This document shows, piece by piece, positions 27,294 to 35,922 of a DNA stretch of 59,692 nt. The notes below the pieces were generated by a model. That model searched no databases and was not told where the DNA came from. It was given only the letters and a program-made list of their open reading frames with translations. Positions within the stretch are counted from its first letter, which is position 1. Each line of letters starts with the position of its first letter. A program made the position numbers and the translations under genes. The stretch comes from Barnesiella sp. (lineage in GTDB: Bacteria > Bacteroidota > Bacteroidia > Bacteroidales > Muribaculaceae): positions 1-59,692 of the forward strand of contig JAAVEW010000032.1 of the NCBI GenBank assembly GCA_014801075.1. Direction: 5' to 3'.

Positions 27294-27851
27294 TTACTTC
27301 GAGGAATCGTCGTCGAAGAGCTTATCCTCGTCGTCGAGCTTGAAGTAGTGGGAGAGCATGGCTATGAAACGTGAAATCTGTGCCACGGCGTCGCGTGTGG
27401 CAGGTGTCACCTCCTTCGATTGCAGTCGCATCATCAGCATGCCGTATAGTGCGTTGAAGCATGTCTCGATTTCGCCCGCGGGATTGTCGCCGGCCTTGGC
27501 TCGCAGTTCCACGATGAAGGGCAAAGTCTTGTAAAACTCCGCCGTGTACTCGGCAAAACGGGGGTCGGCCTGCAATGCCTGATGGAGCTGCACGAGCTGT
27601 ATGATTACATTCTTGTTGATTTGCAGATGGCCCGACTTCACCACGTCCTCGCGACGCATCATGTCGATAAGCGATTCGTACCACTCCACCATCTCGCGGC
27701 GCTGCGCGTCGTCGAGGTTGAAGCGGTCGATGACGTTCTCCTTTATTTTGTCGATGTCGAGATTGTTGGCACGGATTATATCCTCAATCTGCCACATGTA
27801 TATAAGATATTCGGCGATATTCTCTTTTCGTTTCTGCGATGCTATAATCAT
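27294..27851 (-). CDS. DUF4924-family protein
   Basis: A 185-aa all-helical cytoplasmic protein beginning IIASQKRKENIAEYLIYMWQ, a conserved Bacteroidetes N-terminus, with later DMMRREDVVKSGHLQI and FIVELRAKAGDNPAGEIETC. The function of the family is unknown. It ends 10 bp from the convergent rlmH stop codon. Confidence 0.82.
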   Translation of the reverse strand: MIIASQKRKENIAEYLIYMWQIEDIIRANNLDIDKIKENVIDRFNLDDAQRREMVEWYESLIDMMRREDVVKSGHLQINKNVIIQLVQLHQALQADPRFAEYTAEFYKTLPFIVELRAKAGDNPAGEIETCFNALYGMLMMRLQSKEVTPATRDAVAQISRFIAMLSHYFKLDDEDKLFDDDSSK

Positions 27852-27916
27852 AATTGTCAGTGTATTTAACGGTAATGCGTATATTCCAATCGTTACATAT
27901 ATAACAATTCAACAAC

Positions 27917-27963
27917 AAATATGGTGATATTTTTTCTCATTCCGAAAAAATATCACCATATTT
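27917..27963. terminator. strong AT-rich hairpin after the SPFH operon
   Basis: A perfect 20-bp inverted repeat (27917-27936 and 27944-27963) with a 7-nt loop contains ATATTTTTTC. It is placed to end the minus-strand SPFH operon. No gene is seen in 27852-28062. Confidence 0.65.
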
Positions 27964-28062
27964 TTGATATGAAGATTGTGGAAAATAGCTGCGTGTATCG
28001 CAATTCAATCAGCGTGTAGAGTGAATAAGTCAGTCGGTACAGTGATTGAAACAGTGCGGTTC

Positions 28063-28425
28063 TCAGATATTGGGATTCTCCTTCGCTACCCTGATAAGTT
28101 TGTCAAGCACCAGCAGGTACACGGCCAGTATGAGGCCCGACACTACCAGATAGACTACGAGGGAGAACACTGAAAGCCCGATGAATATATTGAACAGGAG
28201 GCTGATAACGAACACCGTGGTCGAAAGCACACGTATATTGGTGCCTATCGACGGGTTGTTGTAGCGCGTGGCCAGACCGAATATCAGCGTGAGAGCCGAT
28301 GTCACGCCCGAGCCTAACGCCACGCTCCACTTATGCGGGTCGAAAAGTGGAATCTGCCACAGCGCTATCGCTACAAGCACGGCCACGAATGCGCATATTC
28401 CGGCTGTTATTGCATTGAGTTTCAT
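28063..28425 (-). CDS. small membrane protein, third gene of the SPFH operon
   Basis: The 120-aa product has four hydrophobic helices (ITAGICAFVAVLVAIALW, WSVALGSGVTSALTLIFGL, VLSTTVFVISLLFNIFIGL, LVVYLVVSGLILAVYLLVL) with short loops and a charged C-terminal tail. No named family is recognised. It begins 4 bp after the GYF_2 gene, so the two are cotranscribed and probably work with the SPFH protein at the membrane. Confidence 0.75.
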   Translation of the reverse strand: MKLNAITAGICAFVAVLVAIALWQIPLFDPHKWSVALGSGVTSALTLIFGLATRYNNPSIGTNIRVLSTTVFVISLLFNIFIGLSVFSLVVYLVVSGLILAVYLLVLDKLIRVAKENPNI

Positions 28426-28429
28426 AACC

Positions 28430-28789
28430 TTATCCGAGAATTATCAGCTTGTTGATTTCGGGAATATTCTTGGCAAGCTGCCAGGCTGTCATGCCTGCGC
28501 GCCACACGAATGTGTCCTCGGTAATTTTGCCTCTCTGTACCAGGGTTTTGACCTCGGACGATGAGAGCGGACCCACCTGCAGGTTGTCAATTACCGAATA
28601 CCACTGCAGTTCGCTCTTGGGGGGCACAGCCGTTTGATTGACAAACGACTGCCCTGTGGTTCCGGCATTCACTCCCGGCACCACGCTGTTGTTCATGGCG
28701 TGGTTCATGGTATTGACCATCTGCTGCGCGAGGCTGATACCGAGACCGAATTCCATAAGTTTATCTATGCTACTGAAGTCTGTACTCAT
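28430..28789 (-). CDS. GYF_2 (DUF4339) domain protein
   Basis: The C-terminal half (about residues 61-115) is a GYF_2 domain: WYSVIDNLQVGPLSSSEVKT, then LVQRGKITEDTFVWRAGM and TAWQLAKNIPEI. The N-terminal half (FGLGISLAQQMVNTMNHAMN) resembles the stretch before the GYF_2 domain in the upstream SPFH protein, suggesting that this gene is a partial duplicate of that tail. GYF_2 domains are thought to mediate protein contacts. It is the middle gene of the operon. Confidence 0.85.
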   Translation of the reverse strand: MSTDFSSIDKLMEFGLGISLAQQMVNTMNHAMNNSVVPGVNAGTTGQSFVNQTAVPPKSELQWYSVIDNLQVGPLSSSEVKTLVQRGKITEDTFVWRAGMTAWQLAKNIPEINKLIILG

Positions 28790-28849
28790 TATTTATATAA
28801 AGTAGAAGTTGGAAAGTAAATTTATATTACCCTATCAAAGTACGGGAGA

Positions 28850-30229
28850 TTAGGGCATGGGCGGAGGCACTGCACCGGGCATGGGTGGGGGAACGGGCTG
28901 GAAGATAGCCTGAAGTTCCGCCACCTGACCTGCGGGAGTCCATCCTGCCATACCTTGTGCCCATACCATAGTAGAGGTGGTCAACTGACCCTGCTGCACG
29001 AGAGTCCGGAGCTGCGCCACTTTGTAAGGACCGCACTGCTGACCGTTGACTGCCACGTAGTAGGCCGTCTCCACTGCGCCGGGCATGGGAGGAGGTGTTG
29101 CTGCCTGCTGTGCCGCTGTCTGCTGCCACTGCTGGTTCATGTTCTGGCCCATGTTGTTTACCATGCCGGCCATCTGGCTGCCGAGAGCGCCGCCAACGGC
29201 CATATTGGTCATGAACTGCGCGGGGTTGATGCCGCTCGCGCCGGAGCCTGCACCCCATCCGTCACCACCGAGATTCTCGGCTGCTGTCTGCATAACGTCG
29301 GCCTGACGGTTGAGAGCGTGAGCGCCGAGGAACTGTGTCTCGGTCTGCAGGCGCTGTGCGCGCTGCGCTTCTTCGCGCTGTATGCGTGCGCTCTCTTCGA
29401 GGTTCCGGGCGTTGATGCGCTGCATGTCGTCGATGTTGCGAACGGTAGCTGCGCTCTGTGCCTGGATTTGGGCAGTCTGCACGTGGGCTGTGTTGCGACG
29501 GAGTTCTTCGTAGCCGTCTGATTCCTTGTCAACTTCGATACTTGAGATATCGAGACGGGTGAGTGTCACGGCGAAGTCCTCCATATCGGCCTTGATGCGC
29601 GGAAGCACGAGGTCATTGATTTCATCGATTTTACGCTCAATTTGGAGCACGGGAATGCCGTGGTCGCCGGGCGCGTTGGTCACCACCGATTTCACACGAC
29701 GCACTACGGCATCCTTAATCTGCGACTTGAAGTGATCGAGCGAGAAGTCGATGAGACGGTGAGCGCTGATAAATTTGCGGGGATCGTCAACCTTGAAGTT
29801 GATGCTGCCTCTTACCGCCATAGGCACTGCGTAGTCGAGGAAACGGGGGTCGAACACATCAAAATAAGGTATCGCGAACTTTATATTGATTACGCCTGAT
29901 GTATTAATGTAGTAAATCTCGGCCTGAAAGGGCGACTCGCCGCCGAATGCCAGTCCTACGATGCTTGACAGCACGGGAAAGTTGGCCGTCTTGATGGTGT
30001 CGTCAAACGGTCCTTCGATAATATCGATGTCACCTTTCTGTTTGTAGACAAATACAGCTGACTCACCGGCCTTTACGCGCAGTGAAGAGCCGTAACGTAT
30101 CGAGTTTTCACGAGTTGTGGAATTGACTTCCTGGCCGAGCGGGCGCCATTTCCATACGAGATATTCTTGTTCATCACAGCGGATAACGTTCATCATTCCT
30201 CCGCTTTTACCTCTTCCAAATAGTCCCAT
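28850..30229 (-). CDS. SPFH/Band 7 protein with C-terminal GYF_2 domain
   Basis: It belongs to the YdjI-like 'virion core' SPFH subgroup. The N-terminal region begins MGLFGRGKSGGMMNVIRCDE, followed by VFVYKQKGDIDIIEGPF and SINFKVDDPRKFISAHRLID; an alpha-helical coiled coil rich in Ala/Gln/Arg covers about 250-320. A Gly/Met/Asn-rich linker leads to a GYF_2 domain at about 398-445 (YYVAVNGQQCGPYK, MVWAQGMAGWTPAG), and the end is proline-rich (VPPPMPGAVPPPMP). Such proteins form membrane-associated oligomers; roles in envelope stress are suspected in other bacteria. The upstream region carries phased TGGA repeats. Confidence 0.88.
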   Translation of the reverse strand: MGLFGRGKSGGMMNVIRCDEQEYLVWKWRPLGQEVNSTTRENSIRYGSSLRVKAGESAVFVYKQKGDIDIIEGPFDDTIKTANFPVLSSIVGLAFGGESPFQAEIYYINTSGVINIKFAIPYFDVFDPRFLDYAVPMAVRGSINFKVDDPRKFISAHRLIDFSLDHFKSQIKDAVVRRVKSVVTNAPGDHGIPVLQIERKIDEINDLVLPRIKADMEDFAVTLTRLDISSIEVDKESDGYEELRRNTAHVQTAQIQAQSAATVRNIDDMQRINARNLEESARIQREEAQRAQRLQTETQFLGAHALNRQADVMQTAAENLGGDGWGAGSGASGINPAQFMTNMAVGGALGSQMAGMVNNMGQNMNQQWQQTAAQQAATPPPMPGAVETAYYVAVNGQQCGPYKVAQLRTLVQQGQLTTSTMVWAQGMAGWTPAGQVAELQAIFQPVPPPMPGAVPPPMP

Positions 30230-30288
30230 ATTATACTATATCTACAGTGTTTGAAATTTGAGAATTATTAATGATAATGTTGATTCTA

Positions 30289-30296
30289 CAAATTAA
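30289..30296 (-). promoter_or_regulatory. possible -7 element for the SPFH operon
   Basis: The minus strand reads TTAATTTG, a near match to TAnnTTTG, about 60 bp upstream of the SPFH start and 26 bp downstream of the phased repeats. Confidence 0.4.
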
Positions 30297-30321
30297 GGAT
30301 AAATATTCGGAATCTCACGAG

Positions 30322-30355
30322 TCCAATTTGTTCCTATTTAATCCATGTTGTTCCA
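30322..30355 (-). promoter_or_regulatory. phased TGGA repeat array upstream of the SPFH operon
   Basis: Read on the minus strand, TGGA or AGGA begins at 30355, 30345, 30335 and 30325, an exact 10-bp period, with the fuller unit TGGATTAAAT / AGGAACAAAT. The same phased motif lies upstream of the zinc-ribbon gene at 34424-34473. It is probably an operator for one shared regulator. Confidence 0.6.
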
Positions 30356-30409
30356 GCCTGTTAACACACACTATTGTCTCTCGATTCCAAAATGAAATTT
30401 CAAATTGTA

Positions 30410-30436
30410 AAATCACTGATGGTGATATTTTTTTTG
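30410..30436 (+). terminator. short hairpin with T-run before the thrS promoter
   Basis: ATCAC-TGATG-GTGAT is followed by ATTTTTTTTG. It would insulate thrS from upstream plus-strand reads. The rest of 30356-30468 shows no gene. Confidence 0.45.
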
Positions 30437-30444
30437 CTGATATA

Positions 30445-30476
30445 TTGGGTAATAATGAAAAAAAGTTGTAAATTTG
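30445..30476 (+). promoter_or_regulatory. promoter of the thrS-rplT cluster
   Basis: TTG at 30445-30447, a 21-bp spacer and TAAATTTG at 30469-30476. The leader is about 60 nt; I see no T-box. Confidence 0.65.
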
Positions 30477-30539
30477 TGACGATTTTTGTACAGATGTCAC
30501 GTTGTATGTGACAAGTAATTAATAATCAAAAGCTTAGAG

Positions 30540-32477
30540 ATGATAAACATAACTTTTCCCGACGGTTCGGTTAAGCAGTTTGAAGCAGGCGTTACCCCGC
30601 TTCAGATAGCAGAAAGCATAAGTCAGCGTCTGGCGCAGGATGTTCTTGCAGCCTCAGTCAATGAAGAAGAGTGGGATCTCACCCGCCCCATTGACACCGA
30701 CGCAGCCATTAAACTCTTCAAATGGGATGACCCCGAAGGCAAGCACGCTTTCTGGCACAGCTCGGCCCACCTGCTCGCTGAAGCCCTCCAGGAACTCTAT
30801 CCCGGCGTGAAGTTCGGCATCGGTCCGGCTATCGAAAACGGCTTCTACTACGACATCGACCCCAACGGACACAATATCACAGCAGCTGACTTCGGCAAAA
30901 TCGAAGCCAAAATGATAGAACTCGCTCAGCGCAAAGAGGAAATCAAGCGCGCCGACATCACCAAGGCCGACGCTCTCAAACTCTTCGGCGACCGTGGCGA
31001 GGAATACAAGTGCGAACTTATCTCGGAACTCGAGGACGGACACATCACTACCTACACTCAGGGTAGCTTCACCGACCTCTGCCGCGGTCCGCACATCCCC
31101 ACCACAGCTCCTATCAAGGCTGCGAAAATCATGTCGCTTGCCGGCGCTTACTGGCGCGGCGACGAAAAGCGCAATCAGCTCGTGCGCGTTTACGGCGTCA
31201 CCTTCCCCAAGAAAAAGATGCTCGACGAGTATCTCGCCCTCCTCGAAGAGGCCAAGAAGCGTGACCACCGCAAACTCGGCAAGGAAATGGAACTCTTCGC
31301 GTTCTCACAGAACGTGGGCGCAGGTCTCCCCCTCTGGCTCCCCAAAGGCGCCGCTCTGCGCGACCGTCTGGAGCAGTTCCTCCGCAAAATACAGAAACAA
31401 TATGGCTACCAGCAGGTGATTACCCCCCACATCGGTAACAAGATGCTCTACGTCACCTCAGGCCACTATGCAAAATACGGTAAAGACTCGTTCCAGCCTA
31501 TCCACACTCCCGAAGAGGGTGAGGAATACCTGCTCAAACCGATGAACTGCCCCCACCACTGCGAGATATTCAAGGCATTCCCCCGCTCTTACCGCGAACT
31601 GCCCTTGCGTCTTGCCGAGTTCGGTACCGTTTACCGCTACGAGCAGAGCGGTGAGCTCCACGGATTGACTCGTGTGCGCGGATTCACTCAGGACGATGCC
31701 CACATCTTCTGCGCTCCCGACCAGATTAAAGAGGAGTTCCTCAAGGTAATGGACATCATCTTCTACATCTTCAAAGCTCTCAAATTTGAGAACTTCGAGG
31801 CGCAGATTTCACTCCGCGACCCGAAGAACAAAGAGAAATATATCGGTTCGGACGAAAACTGGCATCTGGCCGAGACAGCCATCATCGAAGCTTGTGAGGA
31901 AAAAGGCCTCAAAGCCCGCAAGGAACTCGGCGAAGCCGCATTCTACGGTCCCAAGCTCGACTTCATGGTGAAAGACGCCATTGGCCGCCGCTGGCAGCTC
32001 GGTACAATCCAGGTTGACTACAACCTGCCCGAACGCTTCCAGCTCGAATACACCGGCGCCGATAACCAGAAGCACCGCCCCGTAATGATTCACCGCGCCC
32101 CCTTCGGCTCGATGGAACGTTTCGTGGCCGTGTTGCTCGAACACACCGCCGGCAAGTTCCCCTTGTGGCTCGCGCCCGAGCAGGCAGTCGTGCTCCCCAT
32201 CAGCGAGAAGTTCAACGACTACGCCTACGAGGTTGCAAAACAGCTCGCCGCACGCGACATCCGCGCTGAGGTTGACGACCGCAACGAGAAAATCGGTAAG
32301 AAAATTCGCGACAATGAGCTCAAAAGAATCCCCTATATGCTCATTGTAGGCGAAAAAGAAGCAGAAAATGGTGAAATTTCTGTAAGAAAACAGGGTGAAG
32401 GTGATAAAGGTATGATGAAAATTGCTACCTTTGCAGACGAAATCACTCGAGAAATCGAAAATATGATTAACCAATAA
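30540..32477 (+). CDS. thrS: threonyl-tRNA synthetase
   Basis: Charges tRNA-Thr. An N-terminal TGS domain ([20 protein letters not shown]) is followed by the editing domain ([20 protein letters not shown]), the class II catalytic core with [12 protein letters not shown] (zinc ligand Cys), [15 protein letters not shown] and [17 protein letters not shown], and a C-terminal anticodon-binding domain ([20 protein letters not shown]). At 645 aa it is full length. infC follows after 7 bp. Confidence 0.98.
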   Translation: MINITFPDGSVKQFEAGVTPLQIAESISQRLAQDVLAASVNEEEWDLTRPIDTDAAIKLFKWDDPEGKHAFWHSSAHLLAEALQELYPGVKFGIGPAIENGFYYDIDPNGHNITAADFGKIEAKMIELAQRKEEIKRADITKADALKLFGDRGEEYKCELISELEDGHITTYTQGSFTDLCRGPHIPTTAPIKAAKIMSLAGAYWRGDEKRNQLVRVYGVTFPKKKMLDEYLALLEEAKKRDHRKLGKEMELFAFSQNVGAGLPLWLPKGAALRDRLEQFLRKIQKQYGYQQVITPHIGNKMLYVTSGHYAKYGKDSFQPIHTPEEGEEYLLKPMNCPHHCEIFKAFPRSYRELPLRLAEFGTVYRYEQSGELHGLTRVRGFTQDDAHIFCAPDQIKEEFLKVMDIIFYIFKALKFENFEAQISLRDPKNKEKYIGSDENWHLAETAIIEACEEKGLKARKELGEAAFYGPKLDFMVKDAIGRRWQLGTIQVDYNLPERFQLEYTGADNQKHRPVMIHRAPFGSMERFVAVLLEHTAGKFPLWLAPEQAVVLPISEKFNDYAYEVAKQLAARDIRAEVDDRNEKIGKKIRDNELKRIPYMLIVGEKEAENGEISVRKQGEGDKGMMKIATFADEITREIENMINQ

Positions 32478-32484
32478 ACCGTTA

Positions 32485-33135
32485 ATGGAGAAAAAACCCA
32501 ATCAAGCAGGCGCACCGCGTCCCCAACACAACACCGGGGCACCCCGCCCCCCCTATCAGTCACAGCAGGGTCGACCCGGAGGCCGTGACTTAGCCAACCG
32601 CCGTGGCGACATGCGTGGCCGCGAGAACAAAGACCAGCACGCCATCAACGAGCGTATCCGCGCCCGCGAGGTACGTCTGGTAGGCGACAATGTGGAGAAC
32701 GGCGTTGTATCCATCCAGGAAGCGCTGCGCATAGCCGATGAATTAGGCCTCGACCTGATTGAAATCTCTCCCAATGCGGAGCCCCCGGTATGCCGAGTGC
32801 TTGACTATCAGAAGTTCCTCTATCAGCAGAAAAAACGTGCGAAGGAACAGAAAGCCAAGCAGACCAAAGTAGTAGTGAAGGAAATACGATTCGGACCTCA
32901 GACCGATGACCACGACTACAACTTCAAGCTCAAGCACGCCGTCAGCTTCCTGCAGGAAGGCTCGAAAGTAAAGGCTTACGTGTTCTTCAAAGGCCGCTCA
33001 ATCCTGTTCAAGGAACAGGGCGAAGTGCTGCTGCTGAGATTTGCCAACGACCTCGAGGAGTATGGCAAAGTGGAACAGATGCCTGTGCTTGAAGGCAAAC
33101 GCATGATTATCATGCTCACCCCCAAGAAAAAATAA
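32485..33135 (+). CDS. infC: translation initiation factor IF-3
   Basis: Binds the 30S subunit and checks start-codon pairing. The core begins at [16 protein letters not shown] and continues with [20 protein letters not shown], the linker [20 protein letters not shown] and the C-terminal domain. Upstream of the core lies a low-complexity Pro/Gln/Arg/Gly extension of about 50 residues, usual in Bacteroidetes but absent from E. coli IF-3. ATG at 32485 is used here; no obvious AUU start is needed. Its length is 216 aa. Confidence 0.96.
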   Translation: MEKKPNQAGAPRPQHNTGAPRPPYQSQQGRPGGRDLANRRGDMRGRENKDQHAINERIRAREVRLVGDNVENGVVSIQEALRIADELGLDLIEISPNAEPPVCRVLDYQKFLYQQKKRAKEQKAKQTKVVVKEIRFGPQTDDHDYNFKLKHAVSFLQEGSKVKAYVFFKGRSILFKEQGEVLLLRFANDLEEYGKVEQMPVLEGKRMIIMLTPKKK

Positions 33136-33192
33136 GCTACGAGTTGGCTTTAAAATAATCAACCGAATTAATAATTCATTAAAATTAAAAAA

Positions 33193-33390
33193 ATGCCTAA
33201 GGTTAAAACTAATTCCGGTGCCAAAAAGAGGTTCGCCCTTACCGGATCAGGAAAAATCAAGAGAAAACATGCTTTCAAGAGTCACATCTTGACAAAGAAG
33301 ACCAAGAAGCAAAAACGTAACCTCACTCACTTCAGCACAGTTGCCAAAGCTGACGAAGCAAGCGTAAAAGCACTCCTCGGCCTCAAGTAA
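33193..33390 (+). CDS. rpmI: 50S ribosomal protein L35
   Basis: A 65-aa basic protein with the family N-terminus [20 protein letters not shown] and the [20 protein letters not shown] core. It lies in the conserved infC-rpmI-rplT order. Confidence 0.97.
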   Translation: MPKVKTNSGAKKRFALTGSGKIKRKHAFKSHILTKKTKKQKRNLTHFSTVAKADEASVKALLGLK

Positions 33391-33524
33391 TCCGAACTGC
33401 AAGAGAGAAAGGATACAAATTTTAATTCGTGATATTACATTATTATTAACCGAGTGATTAGCCCAAAAGAGCAGAGTAAATAATAAGATAGCTCAGCCGC
33501 TAACATTCAAAAAGCAAAACTACA

Positions 33525-33875
33525 ATGCCAAGATCAGTAAATCATGTAGCTTCAAGAGCTCGCCGCAAAAAAATCCTGAAACTTACCCGTGGTTACTACG
33601 GTTGCCGCCGCAACGTATGGACCGTAGCCAAGAACACATGGGAAAAAGGTTTGACATACGCTTACCGCGACCGCAAAGACAAAAAGCGCAACTTCCGCGC
33701 CCTCTGGATTCAGCGTATCAACGCTGCTGCCCGCATGGAAGATCTTTCTTACTCCAAGCTCATGGGCCTTATCCACAAGTCAGGTATCGAAATCAACCGA
33801 AAAGTGCTTGCCGACCTTGCCCTTAACAACCCCGCAGCTTTCAAAGCTATCGTTGCAAAGGTAAAGAACGCATAA
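33525..33875 (+). CDS. rplT: 50S ribosomal protein L20
   Basis: L20 nucleates early 50S assembly and in many bacteria represses its own operon. [20 protein letters not shown] and [20 protein letters not shown] are typical, with a 116-aa length. The 134-bp gap after rpmI could hold a leader but shows no L20-binding structure that I can confirm. A terminator follows at 33901. Confidence 0.97.
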   Translation: MPRSVNHVASRARRKKILKLTRGYYGCRRNVWTVAKNTWEKGLTYAYRDRKDKKRNFRALWIQRINAAARMEDLSYSKLMGLIHKSGIEINRKVLADLALNNPAAFKAIVAKVKNA

Positions 33876-33900
33876 GGATAAAGCAACAGCAACTCAACAA

Positions 33901-33942
33901 AGCGCCGACCCTCACCAACCCGAGGGCCGGCGCTCTTTCTTT
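33901..33942 (+). terminator. terminator of the rplT cluster
   Basis: AGCGCCGACCCTC pairs with GAGGGCCGGCGCT (one mismatch) around an 8-nt loop, followed by CTTTCTTTC. Confidence 0.85.
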
Positions 33943-34007
33943 CGTATCCATCAATAAATAGCAATAAATAGGCAATCGCAATAGATAATCAATAAATCAC
34001 AACGACA

Positions 34008-34254
34008 GGAACGAGGCGTCCGAAGGCCGCCGATTTACCAGTAACCCCGCCAGTCGAAGCGTAGCGAAGACGTGCGGGGTATAGCCGATAGCATAGGGAA
34101 AGGCGCTCGAAGACCGCCGATTTTGATAGCTTTCTGTTGTAAATCGGCGGTCTTCGAGCGCCTCTTTTCCCTCTTCTTCACTTCCGGGGGCGCCTTCGCT
34201 TCGCTCGGCAACCCCGGTTACTGGTAAATCGGCGGCCTGCGGACGCCCCGTTCC
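34008..34254. repeat. nested inverted repeats built from one 21-bp unit
   Basis: The outer arms 34008-34046 and 34216-34254 match at 37 of 39 positions. The inner arms 34101-34123 and 34141-34163 are perfect over 23 bp. Outer and inner arms share the unit GCGtCCGAAGgCCGCCGATT (inner GCGCTCGAAGACCGCCGATT), so four related copies lie in palindromic order. There is no coding potential. Confidence 0.8.
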
Positions 34255-34265
34255 GGCTATGGCAT

Positions 34266-34375
34266 ATATTACCTTTTTATTTATTCGTATATTACCTCTC
34301 TATTTATTCATAAATTACCTTTCTATTTATTCATACACTACCTCACTATTCATTTATTACCTCACTATTTATTAT
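34266..34375. repeat. AT-rich 23-bp tandem repeat
   Basis: Three full 23-bp units (34266, 34289, 34312) share the core TATTACCT...TATTTATTC, followed by two degenerate units. It lies directly after the nested inverted repeat. Confidence 0.7.
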
Positions 34376-34423
34376 TGTATATCTACTCTTACTGCCATAT
34401 CAATTACTCCTACTTCCACTTTA

Positions 34424-34473
34424 TGGAAAGGGCTTTGTGTCAATGGACTAAATTGGAACAAATTGGATTTGCA
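34424..34473 (+). promoter_or_regulatory. phased TGGA repeat array upstream of the zinc-ribbon gene
   Basis: TGGA begins at 34424, 34444, 34454 and 34464, all in one 10-bp phase, with full units TGGACTAAAT and TGGAACAAAT. The last copy runs into the -33 TTTG (34468-34471). It matches the array upstream of the SPFH operon. Confidence 0.6.
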
Positions 34474-34499
34474 CAGCGAAAATCATAATACTATCTTTG
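34468..34499 (+). promoter_or_regulatory. promoter of the zinc-ribbon gene
   Basis: TTTG at 34468-34471, a 20-bp spacer and TATCTTTG at 34492-34499. The leader is about 160 nt, with no recognised riboswitch. Confidence 0.7.
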
Positions 34500-34665
34500 T
34501 GACTAAGCCTGATGTAATTTAATTCTCCCGCCACTGAGTGTCTCGATTAATGAATGCTGACAGGAGATTTTTACCCGAGGCCGATTGCTTTTTGATTTTA
34601 CCAATTTTTTAACCATGCCTATGGCATAAGCCGGCGGCGAATACCGTAATTTAAATACTTAAACC

Positions 34666-35739
34666 ATGTACGATCCCAAATTAGAGGAGCTTATCGACGC
34701 AGCAGTGGAAGATGGAGTGCTCACCGACACCGAAAGAATGGTTCTTGATAAAAAAGCCGTTGCAATGGGGTGTGATCTTGACGAATTTCATGTAATACTT
34801 GAAGGCCGTCTGCAGAAAAAACAGAAAGAAATGGCCAACAATGCTCCTAAAAAAAGCAATTCAAAATATGGCGACATAAGAAAATGTCCTTCATGTGGCG
34901 CGCCCGTTGACCCGTTGGCTACATCATGTTCGGAATGCGGCTACGCATTTACAAATGTCGATGCTGTCAAGTCAGCGCAGCAACTGTTCAACGAGTTGCA
35001 GGATTTATCAAAGCGCAAGTCAATTGAATTGAGCCAGCACGCCGAGCGACAGGCACAAAAAATATCCGACCTCACCGCCAAGCAAAATGAGGGTGGTGCA
35101 ATGTCGCGCCTGATGTCATCTAAAAGCGCTCAGGCAAGCGAACGCACCCACCTTATCGAGGTAATGAATAAGGAAGCTGAACTCATCGAAAAGAAGTATT
35201 CCGACGAATTGGTTTCAATCATCAAATGTTTCCCCGTCCCCAACAGTAAGGAGGACCTGATTGAGCTGTTGTCGATGGCCGCAAGTAACGCTTATGACAA
35301 CGACGGCGTAGTGGGTAAGGAAGAGGAAGCATGGCTCCAGAAAACTGACCAGATATATCAGAAGATACTGATTGTATGCGCTTCGGATAAGGAAGCCATT
35401 AACCGTGCTTCATCGCTTATATCATCACTCATCAAGCGTCTGCCGTCGCCCTACAAGAAGTTCACCAAAATTCCGCCCGAACAGTTGAAAATGATTAACG
35501 AATCACTGTCGGTGGAGAAGAAAGAACGCTCGGAGGCTCATAAAAAAGAAGCGTTGGAGATATGCAAGAAATGGTATTCGCTCGCTTCGGTTGCAGCATT
35601 GCTGCTTGGTATATTGCTGTGTTGCATTGAAGCAACCCAGGCTTTCGGCACAGTTGTATTATTAGTAGCATTATTCGGCATCTACAAAGTATTCAAGAAA
35701 ATCAAAGCCGTGTTCAGCGACAACGGCATATACAACTAA
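34666..35739 (+). CDS. zinc-ribbon, coiled-coil membrane protein
   Basis: The N-terminal 60 residues (LEELIDAAVEDGVLTDTERM, VLDKKAVAMGCDLDEFHVIL) form a TerB/SHOCT-like helical region. A zinc ribbon follows, CPSCGAPVDPLATSCSECG, at about 74-92. A long charged helical region with coiled-coil character comes next, including a calcium-loop-like DNDGVVGKEEEAW. Two adjacent hydrophobic helices near the C-terminus (SVAALLLGILLCC, FGTVVLLVALFGIY) anchor it. I infer a link to the SPFH/GYF_2 operon from the shared phased repeats. Its function is unknown. Confidence 0.8.
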   Translation: MYDPKLEELIDAAVEDGVLTDTERMVLDKKAVAMGCDLDEFHVILEGRLQKKQKEMANNAPKKSNSKYGDIRKCPSCGAPVDPLATSCSECGYAFTNVDAVKSAQQLFNELQDLSKRKSIELSQHAERQAQKISDLTAKQNEGGAMSRLMSSKSAQASERTHLIEVMNKEAELIEKKYSDELVSIIKCFPVPNSKEDLIELLSMAASNAYDNDGVVGKEEEAWLQKTDQIYQKILIVCASDKEAINRASSLISSLIKRLPSPYKKFTKIPPEQLKMINESLSVEKKERSEAHKKEALEICKKWYSLASVAALLLGILLCCIEATQAFGTVVLLVALFGIYKVFKKIKAVFSDNGIYN

Positions 35740-35767
35740 TCGCCGGCATACACCACCGCAAATCAAC

Positions 35768-35806
35768 AAAAAGGAGAATCGCCACACCCGGCGACTCTCC
35801 TTTTTT
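35768..35806 (+). terminator. terminator of the zinc-ribbon gene
   Basis: AAAAAGGAGAATCGCC pairs with GGCGACTCTCCTTTTT (one mismatch) around ACACCC, ending in a T-run. Confidence 0.85.
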
Positions 35807-35922
35807 GTGTACCTGCATTTTGTTTTGCTAATTTTTTTAAACAAATTAAAAAGACGAGGCGTTATAATATCAAAGCAATTAATACTATAATCAACATACA
35901 GTTTAACTAATTTATTTAAGTT

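Noticed and set aside
30419-30433. 15-bp identity between the hairpin arm at 27921 and this segment flanking the SPFH operon
   Set aside because: The segment is AT-rich, and each copy is explained by its own terminator-like hairpin, so a shared mobile element end is not supported.
33391-33524. Possible ribosomal protein L20 leader between rpmI and rplT
   Set aside because: No stem-loop or pseudoknot resembling known L20 sites could be identified by eye.
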